Assembly (NCBI RefSeq): GCF_039535785.1
Contig: NZ_BAAAXV010000009.1
Coordinates: 1,054,001-1,118,000 of the forward strand
From: Nonomuraea helvata
Lineage (GTDB): Bacteria; Actinomycetota; Actinomycetes; Streptosporangiales; Streptosporangiaceae
Direction: 5' to 3'
DNA length: 64,000 bases
The notes beneath the pieces are model-generated. The model made no database searches. It saw only the letters and a program-made list of their open reading frames with translations, and was not told the DNA's origin. The number at the start of each line of letters is the position of its first letter. The first letter of the stretch is position 1. The position numbers and the translations under genes are program-made. This document shows, piece after piece, positions 7,463 to 15,499 of this stretch.

Positions 7463-8909
7463 ACCCTACCCGCGGTCCGTTCTGGACCTCCTCGTCGCGG
7501 CCGGGAACCGGCCCGTCTTCGAGCACGGTCCCCGTACCGTCACCGGCGCGCAGATGCTCGGCATCGTCCGGCGGATCGCGGCCGGGCTGCGCGCCGCGGC
7601 CATCGGGCCCGGGGACGGCCTCGCCATGATGCTCGGTGTCACCTCGGAAGCGTTCGCCGCGACGATCGCCGGCTACGTCGTCGGAGCCCGAGTCGTCGGC
7701 GTGCGGCCCGGGCTGTCCGACGGCCAGCTACGCCACGTGCTCCACCAGGACATCGCCGCGGTCGTGACCGACGCGGCCACCAGGCCGGAGCACGCGCCGC
7801 GCACACTGACCGTCTCCGAGCTGACGGCCGCACCCGACGAGGTCGGTCAGCTGCGCCTGTCCGGCCGGCCGGAGGACGTCGCCCGGCTCGTCTACACCAG
7901 CGGCAGCACCGGCACGCCGAAGGCGTGCGCGCAGACCTACGCCGCCATGAACGCCGCGTGGACAGCCCGCCCGGCGACGTGGCCGCCGGCGATCCGGGAA
8001 CTGGCCTCCCGGCTGCAGCGCTACCTGGTGTTCGGGTCGCTGAGCAGCCAGGTGATGATGGAGTACGGCGTCCTCACCCTTGCCGCGGGCGGGACCATGG
8101 TCGTCGCCGACTCGCCCACGTTCCCCGACGCGATCACCAGACACCGTGCGTCCGCCAGCGTCATCACCGTGCCCCGCCTGTACAAACTCGTCGCCGCCCA
8201 GCGCAGCGCCCCGGCCGACCTGAGCAGCCTCCGGGCGCTCATGGTGTCCGGGTCGCCGCTGGAGGCGTCCCGGCTCCGCGAAGCACGCGACGTGCTCGGC
8301 CCGGTCGTGTTCCAGGGCTACGGGCAGACCGAGACCGGCACGATCTCCATGGCCACGCCGTCGGACATCCCCCCTTCGGTCGGATTCCCACCCGACATCA
8401 TCGACATCGTGATCCGGGACGCGGACGGCAGACCGGTCCCGCCCGGCGTCGACGGCGAACTGTACGTCCGCACACCCGCGCAGGCGATCGGGTACTGGGC
8501 CGAACCGGCGGAGACCGCGGAGGTGTTCATCGACGGGTGGGTGCGCACCCGGGACCTGGGCCACTTCGACGACGATGGCCGGCTGTACCTGGCCGGGCGG
8601 ACGCGGGACGTCATCATCGTCAACGCGAACCTCCACTACGCCGGCCCGATCGAGCGGGTCCTGGCCACGTCCCCTGACGTCGCGGAGGCGTACGTGATCG
8701 GCGCCCCGGACGAGGACACCGGCGAGGCGGTGCACGCATTCGTGGTACCAGCGCCGAACCGGGCCCCCGACCTTGATTCACTGCGGACACTGGTCAGCGA
8801 GCGGCTCGGCGCCGCATGCGTCCCGGCGACGGTCACCATCATCGACGAGGCGCCACTGGCACCGAACGGCAAACCGGACAAGCGCCTCCTGATCGCCGCG
8901 ATACCGTGA
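7446..8909 (+). CDS. AMP-forming acyl-CoA ligase (4-coumarate-ligase-like)
   Basis: 487 residues from TTG 7446, chosen because AAGGA lies 5 bases upstream and the conserved N-terminus begins about 10 codons later. The ANL-superfamily motifs are present: P-loop YTSGSTGTPKACAQ, A5 motif GYGQTETG, A7 RTRDLGHFDDDGRLYLAGR and the terminal A10 lysine in PNGKPDKR. It would activate a carboxylic acid through an acyl-adenylate. With a predicted tyrosine ammonia-lyase next door, a hydroxycinnamate is the likely substrate. At ~490 residues it is slightly short for the family because the N-terminal part is compact. It overlaps the flavoprotein gene by 17 bases, and a transposase scrap begins within its last codons. 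Confidence 0.82.
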   Translation: MPTPTEPYPRSVLDLLVAAGNRPVFEHGPRTVTGAQMLGIVRRIAAGLRAAAIGPGDGLAMMLGVTSEAFAATIAGYVVGARVVGVRPGLSDGQLRHVLHQDIAAVVTDAATRPEHAPRTLTVSELTAAPDEVGQLRLSGRPEDVARLVYTSGSTGTPKACAQTYAAMNAAWTARPATWPPAIRELASRLQRYLVFGSLSSQVMMEYGVLTLAAGGTMVVADSPTFPDAITRHRASASVITVPRLYKLVAAQRSAPADLSSLRALMVSGSPLEASRLREARDVLGPVVFQGYGQTETGTISMATPSDIPPSVGFPPDIIDIVIRDADGRPVPPGVDGELYVRTPAQAIGYWAEPAETAEVFIDGWVRTRDLGHFDDDGRLYLAGRTRDVIIVNANLHYAGPIERVLATSPDVAEAYVIGAPDEDTGEAVHAFVVPAPNRAPDLDSLRTLVSERLGAACVPATVTIIDEAPLAPNGKPDKRLLIAAIP

Positions 8910-9070
8910 TCGTCATCATCTGGCACGTCCTGGCCACCGGCACGCCGTACCACGAACTCGGCGAGGACTACTTCATCACCCGCAAAGACCCCGAGAAGGA
9001 AGCCCAGCGGCTGATCGCCAAGCTGCAAGCCCTCGGCCACAAGGTCACCGTCGAAGCAGCGACGGCCTGA
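8906..9070 (+). pseudogene. C-terminal fragment of an IS110-type transposase
   Basis: A 54-codon frame beginning at GTG 8906 overlaps the ligase stop by four bases. Its peptide (IWHVLATGTPYHELGEDYF, then LIAKLQALGHKVTV) resembles the extreme C-terminus of actinobacterial IS110/IS116/IS902 transposases. The DEDD domain and catalytic serine region are missing, so only the 3' end of an old insertion survives. The element abuts the ligase gene without visibly damaging its final motif. The family call is from memory of the C-terminal pattern and is less certain than the view that this is a relic. A small independent gene is the alternative. Confidence 0.5.
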
Positions 9071-9102
9071 CCCAACCTCCCCACGAAACCCTGACCGACA
9101 CT

Positions 9103-9140
9103 CCTCAGCCAGGGTCCGCTGCCGCTTCCCCTGGCTGAGG
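9103..9140. terminator. Strong bidirectional hairpin between convergent genes
   Basis: Perfect 12-bp arms CCTCAGCCAGGG (9103-9114) and CCCTGGCTGAGG (9129-9140) flank a 14-base loop. It lies between the rightward ligase unit and the leftward GH62 gene and could stop both. Confidence 0.8.
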
Positions 9141-9152
9141 TGGATTCACGTG

Positions 9153-10613
9153 TCAGCGCTGCAGTGTCAGCACACCCGGCCTGTAGGGCAGGAGGCCGTA
9201 GTCGCCGCCGGAGTTGGGGTTGCGTCCCTGGTAGAGCAACTGCAGGTTGCAGGGATCGACGGTCATGGTCTGATCGGGGTTGCTGCGGACCAGATCGCCG
9301 TGGCTGATGTCGTTGGTCCAGGTGGCGCCGCTGTTGGCCTTGCCCGCGAAGGGATTGCTCTCGGTCGCGGCCTGCGGTGTCCACGAACCGCCCAGGCTGG
9401 TGGCGGTGAACGATCGGAAGTAGCGGCCCTGCGAGCCGATCGCTTCGACGAGCATGAGGTATTTGTTCTGGTCCTTGAGCTTGTAGACCTGAACGGCTTC
9501 GAACAGGTTGTTCGTCGAGTCGCTCATGATCACCGTCGATGTCGAGCCGAAACTGCCCGGGAAGTTCCCGATGGGCATGCTGGCCCGGTAGATCTTGCCG
9601 TTGTCCCCGGCGAAGAACAGGTACATGTTCGTGCCGTCACCGATGAGCGTCTGGTCGATGGGTCCTGTTCCGGAGCCGGAGATGCTTCCGGAGAAGAGCA
9701 CCTGCTGCGCTGACCAGCCATTCGGGTTGGTGGGGTCGCTGGAGGTCCTGTAGGAGAAGGCGGTCCCGCCCCACTGGTAGGCGAGCACCCAGATGTTCTT
9801 CGGGGCGAAGTAGAACAGCGTGGGCGCGACAGTGCCGGAAGACATCGTGTTCTGGCTGGCCGAGGCCATGTCGGACCAGTTGGTGAAGAGACCGAAGTTC
9901 ATCGAACCCCAGCTCGTCCCCGTGTTGTGCGTCGTCGCGTAGACGAGATGCTTGCCGTTGTAGACGACGCTGGTGAAGTCCTTGAGCGAGACCCAACCCG
10001 ACTTCGGGTTCGCCAGTGGCCCCGTCGAGGTCCAGCGGTACGTCGACGGTAGATCGCACGTAGGCGTCGGAGTGGGGGTGGGAGTTGGGGTGGGAGTGGG
10101 GGTGGGGGTGGGAGTGGGGGTGGGAGTGGGGGTGGGGGTGCCGGGATTGCCGCAGGTCACGCCGTTCAGGGTGAACGACGTCGGCACCGGGTTGCTGCCG
10201 TTCCACGAGCCGTTGAACCCGAAGTTGGTGCTGCCGCCGGAGGGGATGGAGGCGTTGTAGGAGACGTTGGTGGCGGTCACCGACGAGCCGGACTGGGTCT
10301 GGGTGGCGTTCCAGATCTGGGTGATCTGCTGGCCCGCGCTGAAGGACCAGGTCAGCCGCCAGCCGTTGACCGCGTCACCGAGGTTGTTGATGGTGACGCT
10401 GGCGTTGAAGCCGCCTGTCCAGCTCGAACTGATGGTGTAGTCGACCCGGCAGTCGACCGCGGCCTGGGCGGGCTGTGTGGTCAGCAGTCCGGCTCCGGCC
10501 AGCAGTACCGCGATGGCGCCGATCACGAGGCCCCGGCGCGAGGCCCGCCGGGGCGGCACCGCGGTCGTGACGGCGGAGAGGCGCGGTGACCGCGCTCGCC
10601 AGGGCAGACGCAT
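9153..10613 (-). CDS. Secreted CBM2-GH62 alpha-L-arabinofuranosidase
   Basis: Extracellular enzyme predicted to remove arabinose side chains from arabinoxylan, 486 residues. The start is ATG 10613, with AGGAGA 7 bases upstream. The order is a long signal peptide ending QPAQA (~50), a CBM2 cellulose/xylan-binding module (~52-155, with VTINNLGDAVNGWRLTW), a (PT)n linker (~160-190) and a GH62 domain (~195-486). The usual GH62 acid residues are visible: Asp in WVSLKDFTSVVYNG, Asp in GTGPIDQTLI and Glu in NNLFEAVQVYK. It follows the GH10 xylanase gene after 33 bases in the same operon, a sensible pairing because debranching exposes the xylan chain. Confidence 0.93.
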   Translation of the reverse strand: MRLPWRARSPRLSAVTTAVPPRRASRRGLVIGAIAVLLAGAGLLTTQPAQAAVDCRVDYTISSSWTGGFNASVTINNLGDAVNGWRLTWSFSAGQQITQIWNATQTQSGSSVTATNVSYNASIPSGGSTNFGFNGSWNGSNPVPTSFTLNGVTCGNPGTPTPTPTPTPTPTPTPTPTPTPTPTPTCDLPSTYRWTSTGPLANPKSGWVSLKDFTSVVYNGKHLVYATTHNTGTSWGSMNFGLFTNWSDMASASQNTMSSGTVAPTLFYFAPKNIWVLAYQWGGTAFSYRTSSDPTNPNGWSAQQVLFSGSISGSGTGPIDQTLIGDGTNMYLFFAGDNGKIYRASMPIGNFPGSFGSTSTVIMSDSTNNLFEAVQVYKLKDQNKYLMLVEAIGSQGRYFRSFTATSLGGSWTPQAATESNPFAGKANSGATWTNDISHGDLVRSNPDQTMTVDPCNLQLLYQGRNPNSGGDYGLLPYRPGVLTLQR

Positions 10614-10646
10614 CTGTATTCTCCTCATCATCATGTCCAACCGCCG

Positions 10647-12059
10647 TCAGGGGCTGGTGCAGGTAGCGGTCGGGGTGGCTGCGGTGCCGTTTGCGGTGAA
10701 CCCGAAGGTCGTGGAGCCGCCGGCGGCGATGGAGCCGTTGTAGTCGGCGTTGCGTACGGTGACGCTGGAGCCGGACACACTCTGCTGGCCGTTCCACAGG
10801 CTGCTGATGCTCTGCCCGCCGGGCCAGGTCCACCGCACGGTCCATCCGCTGATCGCCGCGCCGCCTGCCTGGACGGTCACCGTCGACTGGAAGCCGCCCG
10901 GCCAGCTGTTGGTCGTCGTGATCGTCGCCGTGCATCCGTCCGGGTTCGGAGTCGGAGTCGGTGTCGGAGTCGGGGTGGGCGTCGGAGTCGGGGTGGGCGT
11001 CGGGGTCGGGGTGGGGGTGGGGGTCGGCGGGGCGGCGTTGAGGGCGTTGAGGACCGCGTCGTAGGCGGGCTTCTTGTTGGCGCCGTTGAACAGCAGCGGG
11101 CTGGCGCCGGCGCCGAGCCAGGAGTCCTGGTCGCGCACCCCCCACACCGTGATGCCGGCGCAGCGGGGCACCGCCAGGCAGTCGTTCGTCACGGCGGCGT
11201 AGGTCTGCGGAGAGCCGCCCTGGATGTCCAGCTCGGTGATCTGCACGTCCACCCCGAGGGCGGCGAAGCTGGAGATGGTGGTGCGGTAGTTGCTGTTGTA
11301 CGGGCTGTTGCCGTTGAAGTGCGACTGCAGGCCCACGCAGTCGATCGGCACGCCGCGCTGCTTGAAGTCGCGGACCATGTTGTAGACGCCCTGCGTCTTG
11401 GCCCAGGTCCAGTTGTCGATGTTGTAGTCGTTGTAGCAGAGCTTGGCGGCGGGGTCGGCGGCGCGCGCGGTGCGGAAGGCCACCTCGATCCAGTCATTGC
11501 CGGTGCGCTGCAGGTTGGAGTCGCGCCGCCCGCCTCCGCTGTCGGAGTAGGCCTCGTTGACCACGTCCCAGGCGTAGATCTTGCCCTTGTAGTGGGCCAT
11601 GACACCGTTGATGTGGTCGATCATCGCCTGGCGCAGGCTGCTGCCCGACAGCGACTGCATCCAGCCGGGCTGCTGAGAGTGCCAGGCCAGCGTGTGCCCG
11701 CGCACCCGCTTGCCGTTCTGCACGGCCCAGTTGTAGACGCGGTCGCCGTTGGCGAAGTTGAACTGGCCCCGGTTCGGCTCGGTGGCGTCCATCTTCATCT
11801 CGTTCTCGGGCGTCACCATGCTGAACTCGCGGCCGGCGATCGTGGTGTACTGCGAGTCGCCGAGCCGGCCCGCGCTGATGGCGGCGCCGAAGTACCGCCC
11901 GCTCTGTGCGGCGGCCGCGCCGAGCGTACTCGCCGCCGCACCAGCCGGCGTGGTCGGTACCGTCACCGCGGTGACCACCCCGAGTACGCCGACGGCAGCG
12001 GCGATCAGAACCCGCGGACTCCTGAGAGGCCGCGGCGGAATTATGGCTTTGGAGTCCAT
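10647..12059 (-). CDS. Secreted GH10 endo-1,4-beta-xylanase with CBM2
   Basis: 470 residues. The signal peptide ends near residue 42. The GH10 barrel (~45-345) has the acid/base Glu169 in WDVVNEAYSD and the nucleophile Glu276 in ITELDIQGG, plus the substrate-binding landmarks TPENEMKMDA, RGHTLAWHSQ and CVGLQSHF. A (PT)n linker leads to a C-terminal CBM2 (~378-470, with SGWTVRWTWPGG and DYNGSIAAGGSTTFGFTANG). It cleaves internal xylan bonds. It is the first gene of the operon with the GH62 debranching enzyme. The region upstream carries GAAAGTT-type sites that probably mediate xylan-dependent control. Confidence 0.95.
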   Translation of the reverse strand: MDSKAIIPPRPLRSPRVLIAAAVGVLGVVTAVTVPTTPAGAAASTLGAAAAQSGRYFGAAISAGRLGDSQYTTIAGREFSMVTPENEMKMDATEPNRGQFNFANGDRVYNWAVQNGKRVRGHTLAWHSQQPGWMQSLSGSSLRQAMIDHINGVMAHYKGKIYAWDVVNEAYSDSGGGRRDSNLQRTGNDWIEVAFRTARAADPAAKLCYNDYNIDNWTWAKTQGVYNMVRDFKQRGVPIDCVGLQSHFNGNSPYNSNYRTTISSFAALGVDVQITELDIQGGSPQTYAAVTNDCLAVPRCAGITVWGVRDQDSWLGAGASPLLFNGANKKPAYDAVLNALNAAPPTPTPTPTPTPTPTPTPTPTPTPTPTPNPDGCTATITTTNSWPGGFQSTVTVQAGGAAISGWTVRWTWPGGQSISSLWNGQQSVSGSSVTVRNADYNGSIAAGGSTTFGFTANGTAATPTATCTSP

Positions 12060-12240
12060 GGCTGAGTGCTCCAGACTGAATCACGGAAAAGCGGACACGC
12101 GGGGTCGCCCCGCGCAATCGACGCCGCGTCTCGCGATCAGGAAACGCACACCACCTGGGCATCGCCAACGGCGGTCCTCCCCGCGCACCACCACATGGCA
12201 GGAGGAAGCCGCCTCGGGGACACAGTTTGGAAAACCATGC

Positions 12241-12270
12241 CGAAAGTTGTCAAGTTCTAAAGAAAGTTTC
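12241..12270. promoter_or_regulatory. GAAAGTTTC-type operator sites upstream of the xylanase
   Basis: GAAAGTTTC (12262-12270) is an odd-centred palindrome, and a near copy, GAAAGTTGT, lies at 12242-12250. They sit about 190-210 bases upstream of the xylanase start. Similar GAAANTTTC palindromes have been described upstream of streptomycete xylanase genes. Binding here is inferred. Confidence 0.45.
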
Positions 12271-12279
12271 AGAGCGACG

Positions 12280-13485
12280 CTCTCGCCGTCACGGGCGGCG
12301 ACGCCTGATAACGCCTGATGAGCCGCACGCCCGTCCGCTGCCCCTCCGTGGGCGCGAGGTGCCGTCCTTGACGTCGCCTCTACGTCTCGTATTGGCTCGA
12401 CCTGCCACCACAGCCATCCGACAGAGAAGGAACCGCGACAGGAAAGAAAGACATGTGAGCGCTAACAGCCGACCTGGGGCCACCACCCGGCGGCCAGGGT
12501 GCAGGGCGGTCCGGCGGGCAGACACCACGTCCCTGGAGCCGCCCTCTCGGAGAGTCACCGATGAGGAGGTTTCACGGCGGCAAAGACGAACTCCCGGACA
12601 GCGGCGACGCATCCTGCAGCAACGCCAAAGGGCTCCAACCACCCGACGGCCGGCGGCACCCCTCCTGCTCGGCGTGCTGCGAACACCACACCGATGACAG
12701 TCGGTGAAGATCAGGCTGGTGATCGCCGCTCGGCCGTCAGCGCCGAAGGCCTGGACTGACGAGAAGTCCACGAAGACACGGAGCGTGACGCGGCTGTCGA
12801 CGGGCCTCAATCGGTACGGCGGGGCGGCCTTTGAAGTACTGCGTGAAATCGCTCAGGCCCGATGCCGTGCGGTCGACGAACAGCCGGCGGCATGAGCAGT
12901 GCCGCCCCGCCCGAGGAGGGCGCCTTGGTCCGTGGTCAGCGTTGCCAGCCGTCGTAGCTTCTGTTCTGGTGCAGATACCTGGCGTGAACGAGACTGGCCG
13001 TCTGCTTCTTAGCCTCGCCTATGGGCTGATCGCCCTGTACCGCCTCGTCAACCGTACGCCCGCTGCCTCTGTGCTCACACCCTCGGCCGAAACCGCCAAC
13101 CCGTAGCGGGACGGTCATTCTGCTTCCCTTGTCCCCGTCGCCGCCAGATCGGCAACAGCCTCAGCAGCTTGGGTGCTCAAGGCACAGGGACCAGGGCAGA
13201 GGGAAGGGCTAGCGGGATGTCGGCGCATGCCCTCACATCCGGCCGACGAGGGCGACGAGGGCGACGACCAAGGCGGCCAAACCGGTCTGGACGGCGGAAA
13301 GCACAGCGCCCTTGGCGCCGCCCCCGATCACGCTGCCAGAGCCCGCAGGCGGCTCGGCTGGGATTCCACGGACCAGGGACGCTCCCGACAGGCCCGGTGC
13401 CAGACCCTCCGGCGCGCTCTCCGGACGTACGCTTTCCTCACGGAGGACTGGCGCCCAACCGCGCCACTGGACGTGACAAAAGCTC
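12280..13485. other. About 1.2 kb with no supportable gene
   Basis: Short frames exist on both strands (for example around 12289-12810 and 12831-13106), but none combines a ribosome-binding site, a family motif and normal codon bias. The stretch leads into degraded integrative-element genes and may itself be eroded element DNA. I found no copy of the tRNA-Tyr attachment sequence here that would mark its left end. Confidence 0.5.
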
Positions 13486-13865
13486 TCCGCTGGCTCCAAG
13501 CTTGTGGACCGCTTCGTGCAGAACCTGCGCCGAGTCGCGGGCTATGACGTGCAACACTTCGCGTCCGTCGAACCTCAGAAGCGGCTAGCTCCACACCTGC
13601 ACATGGCCATCCGTGGACCCTCCCGCGGGCGGAGATCAAGCAGCTAGCAGCGGCCACCTATCACCAGGTGTGGTGGCCCACTGCTGACCAAGTGCGCTCC
13701 GACGGGGACCACCTGCCCATCTGGGATGAGGAGGCCGGCTACCTCGACCCCGGCACGGGCGAGGTCCTGCCCATCTGGGACGAGGTCCTCGATGCCCTGG
13801 ACGAGGACGCTGAGCCCCTCCATGTGCTCCGCTTCGGCGAGCAGGTGGACATGCAAGGCGTTCTG
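13486..13865 (+). pseudogene. RepSA-like replication initiator fragment of an integrative element
   Basis: Two adjacent frames together match the central part of the pSAM2-type replication initiator of actinobacterial integrative-conjugative elements. The first (13486-13616) reads KLVDRFVQNLRRVAGYDVQ and VEPQKRLAPHLHMAIRG. After a one-base shift near 13616 the second reads AAATYHQVWWP, HLPIWDEEAGYLDPGTGEV, PIWDEVLDALDEDAEP and LHVLRFGEQVDMQGVL. After about 13865 the similarity ends abruptly and integrase sequence begins within about 30 bases. The N-terminal part, the C-terminal half and the usual intervening xis gene are gone, so the fragment is non-functional. Confidence 0.72.
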
Positions 13866-13885
13866 TACCGGCTCCGGAGGTGGCA

Positions 13886-13993
13886 CCCCGTGCCGGCCAC
13901 GGGGTGGATGTCCTGCTGCGCGTCTACGCCAAGTGCATCGACGGCCAGGAGGAGATCGTCAACCAGCGAATAGCAAACGTACTGACCGCATGA
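13886..13993 (+). pseudogene. Integrase C-terminal fragment (first element relic)
   Basis: The last ~33 codons before TGA 13991-13993 read GHGVDVLLRVYAKCIDGQ and NQRIANVL. This is the end of tyrosine-recombinase integrases of actinobacterial integrative elements, including the region with the catalytic tyrosine (VYAKC). The N-terminal DNA-binding and most of the catalytic domain are missing. A deletion fused this to the rep fragment. An attachment-site copy lies about 240 bases downstream, the normal int-att order. Confidence 0.72.
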
Positions 13994-14192
13994 GATCGCA
14001 AACGGCATCACTCGAAGGGCTCCGGCTTCCCCGGGGCCTTTCGACGTTACAGGGCCCCATCATCCCGTGCATATCCCGGATCATGGGCGTCCACCTGGGG
14101 AAACGCCTCATGATCCATCCCGCGCATATCCCGCGACCAGCGACAAACGGCCGCTCACGGCGGCATCCGGCTGCACACCCTTGAAACGCAGA

Positions 14193-14212
14193 AGAGGCCC
14201 CGTAGGGCCTCT
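14193..14212. terminator. Hairpin beside the left att copy
   Basis: 8-bp arms AGAGGCCC and GGGCCTCT with loop CGTA. It is the counterpart of the hairpin at 17427-17446. Confidence 0.65.
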
Positions 14213-14230
14213 GAGCTGCGCTTACTGCGT

Positions 14231-14281
14231 GTGGCAGGTGCAAGGTTCGAACTTGCGTAGGCTGAGCCGACGGTTTTACAG
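14231..14281 (-). other. Attachment-site copy: 3' half of tRNA-Tyr
   Basis: 51 bases identical to 17465-17515, running from the anticodon loop to the acceptor 3' end. Upstream of the anticodon loop the identity stops, and the 3' terminus encodes ACA rather than CCA. It is therefore an att site and not a tRNA gene. Confidence 0.88.
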
Positions 14282-14511
14282 GGCGTCGCCCATTTCAGTT
14301 TCCTACTGCGCCTGACCTGCGGTGCAGCCGTATGGCGGATGGCTGGTCTCAGAGATCATTCCGCGCATGCTCCGGATCATGGAAGATGCGAGTCCCGCCC
14401 GGCTGGTCCATGTCTCAGCTTGGAAGCAGACCGCAACCACGTCGCTCGGTGAGCCGTGCTGAGGAACGAAGCACGGATCGTCGATCGCCCCCAGCAATCT
14501 ACGACGGCCAA

Positions 14512-14556
14512 CCACGCCGTGGCGATCGTAAGGGCGGTATCTGTACGGCAGCGTGA
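14512..14556 (+). repeat. Short imperfect repeat upstream of the phosphotransferase gene
   Basis: About 45 bases here share roughly three quarters of positions with 15440-15483 (common core GGCGATCGT-AGGGC and ATCTGT-CGGC-GCGTG). The two copies flank the phosphotransferase gene in the same orientation. Confidence 0.45.
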
Positions 14557-14600
14557 CAGCGGCGAGGCCCGTCCGGCGCGCCGAAGCAGCATCTCCCATC

Positions 14601-15329
14601 ATGGTTATTGTGGACGAAGAGCGCCTAGCCGGCGGAAACAATGCGTTGGAGGTCGTGCGAGTTGGCAACACGGTGCGCCGCGCTCGCGATGGGGGTGCTG
14701 CATTCGCCTCCCGGGTGCTGACCTACCTGGAGTCCGTCGGCTACCCGCATGCGCCGCATTACCTCGGGATTGACGAACACGGCAGGGACATACTGAGTTT
14801 CATCCCGGGCAACACCACCGACCATCCCACGCAGCGAGCAGCCGGCGCATATGCCCTCGGGGGCCGGATGCTCCGTGACCTGCACGAGGCAACCGCGGGA
14901 CACACCCTGGCAGCCGCCGCCGAGTGCGTCATCCATGGCGATCCCGGCCCGTTCAACACCATCTTTCAAAAGGGCCTGCCCGTGGCTTTCATCGACTGGT
15001 CGTCGTGTCGCCCCGGCGACCGGCTCGACGATCTGGGATACATGGCGTGGACCTGGTGCATCCAATCCCAAGGCCGAGTGCCAATCATTCAACAGGCCGA
15101 GCATCTCCGTGAGCTACGCGACGGTTACGGCGACGTCGACCCCGAACATCTCCTGGATGCGATAGTGCGTCGACAGACCAACATCGCTGGCGCAGAGGCA
15201 GTGAACCTCAGCAATCCCAAGCTCACCCCTACCCGTCGCCGCCACGCCCAAGCCGCTATCGCCTGGGCCACAGCTGACCGCGACCTTGTCTTCCAGTACA
15301 AGGCGCTCCTGCTATCTGCACTGGAGTGA
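14601..15329 (+). CDS. Aminoglycoside phosphotransferase (APH)-fold kinase
   Basis: 242 residues from ATG 14601; an in-frame GTG at 14553 would add 16 residues, and neither start has a clear ribosome-binding site. The APH/choline-kinase catalytic loop is CVIHGDPGPFNTIF (His-Gly-Asp with the metal-binding Asn). The following acidic motif is AFIDWSSCRPGDRLDDLGYMAW. Near the N-terminus GGNNALEVVRVGNTVRR corresponds to the nucleotide-binding strands. Proteins of this type phosphorylate small hydroxyl compounds, and many give antibiotic resistance, but the substrate cannot be predicted here. It lies between the two att copies and is flanked by short repeats, so it is probably cargo of the integrated element. 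Confidence 0.78.
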   Translation: MVIVDEERLAGGNNALEVVRVGNTVRRARDGGAAFASRVLTYLESVGYPHAPHYLGIDEHGRDILSFIPGNTTDHPTQRAAGAYALGGRMLRDLHEATAGHTLAAAAECVIHGDPGPFNTIFQKGLPVAFIDWSSCRPGDRLDDLGYMAWTWCIQSQGRVPIIQQAEHLRELRDGYGDVDPEHLLDAIVRRQTNIAGAEAVNLSNPKLTPTRRRHAQAAIAWATADRDLVFQYKALLLSALE

Positions 15330-15439
15330 AGCGCCGGCCATAAAGAGATGCGACACCTCTGCTTCGTCTTCCAACCGATGGACGAGTGTCCGTCATGCCG
15401 ACGATCGATCGCACCTTCTTCGAGGAGTGTCGGCGCGTC

Positions 15440-15483
15440 GCGGCGATCGTTAGGGCTGCATCTGTGCGGCGGCGTGGCAACCC
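15440..15483 (+). repeat. Second copy of the short repeat flanking the phosphotransferase
   Basis: This is the partner of 14512-14556. It lies between the phosphotransferase stop and the IS110 coding region. It could be part of the IS end or a duplicated promoter region. Confidence 0.45.
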
Positions 15484-15499
15484 CGGTCGGCGCGTTCGG

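Larger units (their letters stand above)
14078..14281. repeat. Left copy of the ~205-bp int-att direct repeat
   Basis: This stretch is similar throughout to 17311-17515, in the same orientation. It includes a hairpin (AGAGGCCC/GGGCCTCT at 14193-14212) and ends in 51 bases (14231-14281) identical to the 3' half of tRNA-Tyr. The pair marks the ends of an integrated or formerly integrated element. Confidence 0.85.

Noticed and set aside
10060..11036. GT-rich simple-sequence stretches in two genes
   Set aside because: They encode the Pro-Thr linkers of the two CBM2 enzymes, a normal feature.
12289..12810. Minus-strand frame with a faint STAS-like segment near its start
   Set aside because: Only one short stretch is suggestive, with no ribosome-binding site and no supporting neighbour.
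12831..13106. Plus-strand frame with a hydrophobic stretch
   Set aside because: No family motif and poor codon bias; probably eroded non-coding DNA.
14231..14281. A second tRNA-Tyr gene
   Set aside because: Only the 3' half is present; it is an att site copy.
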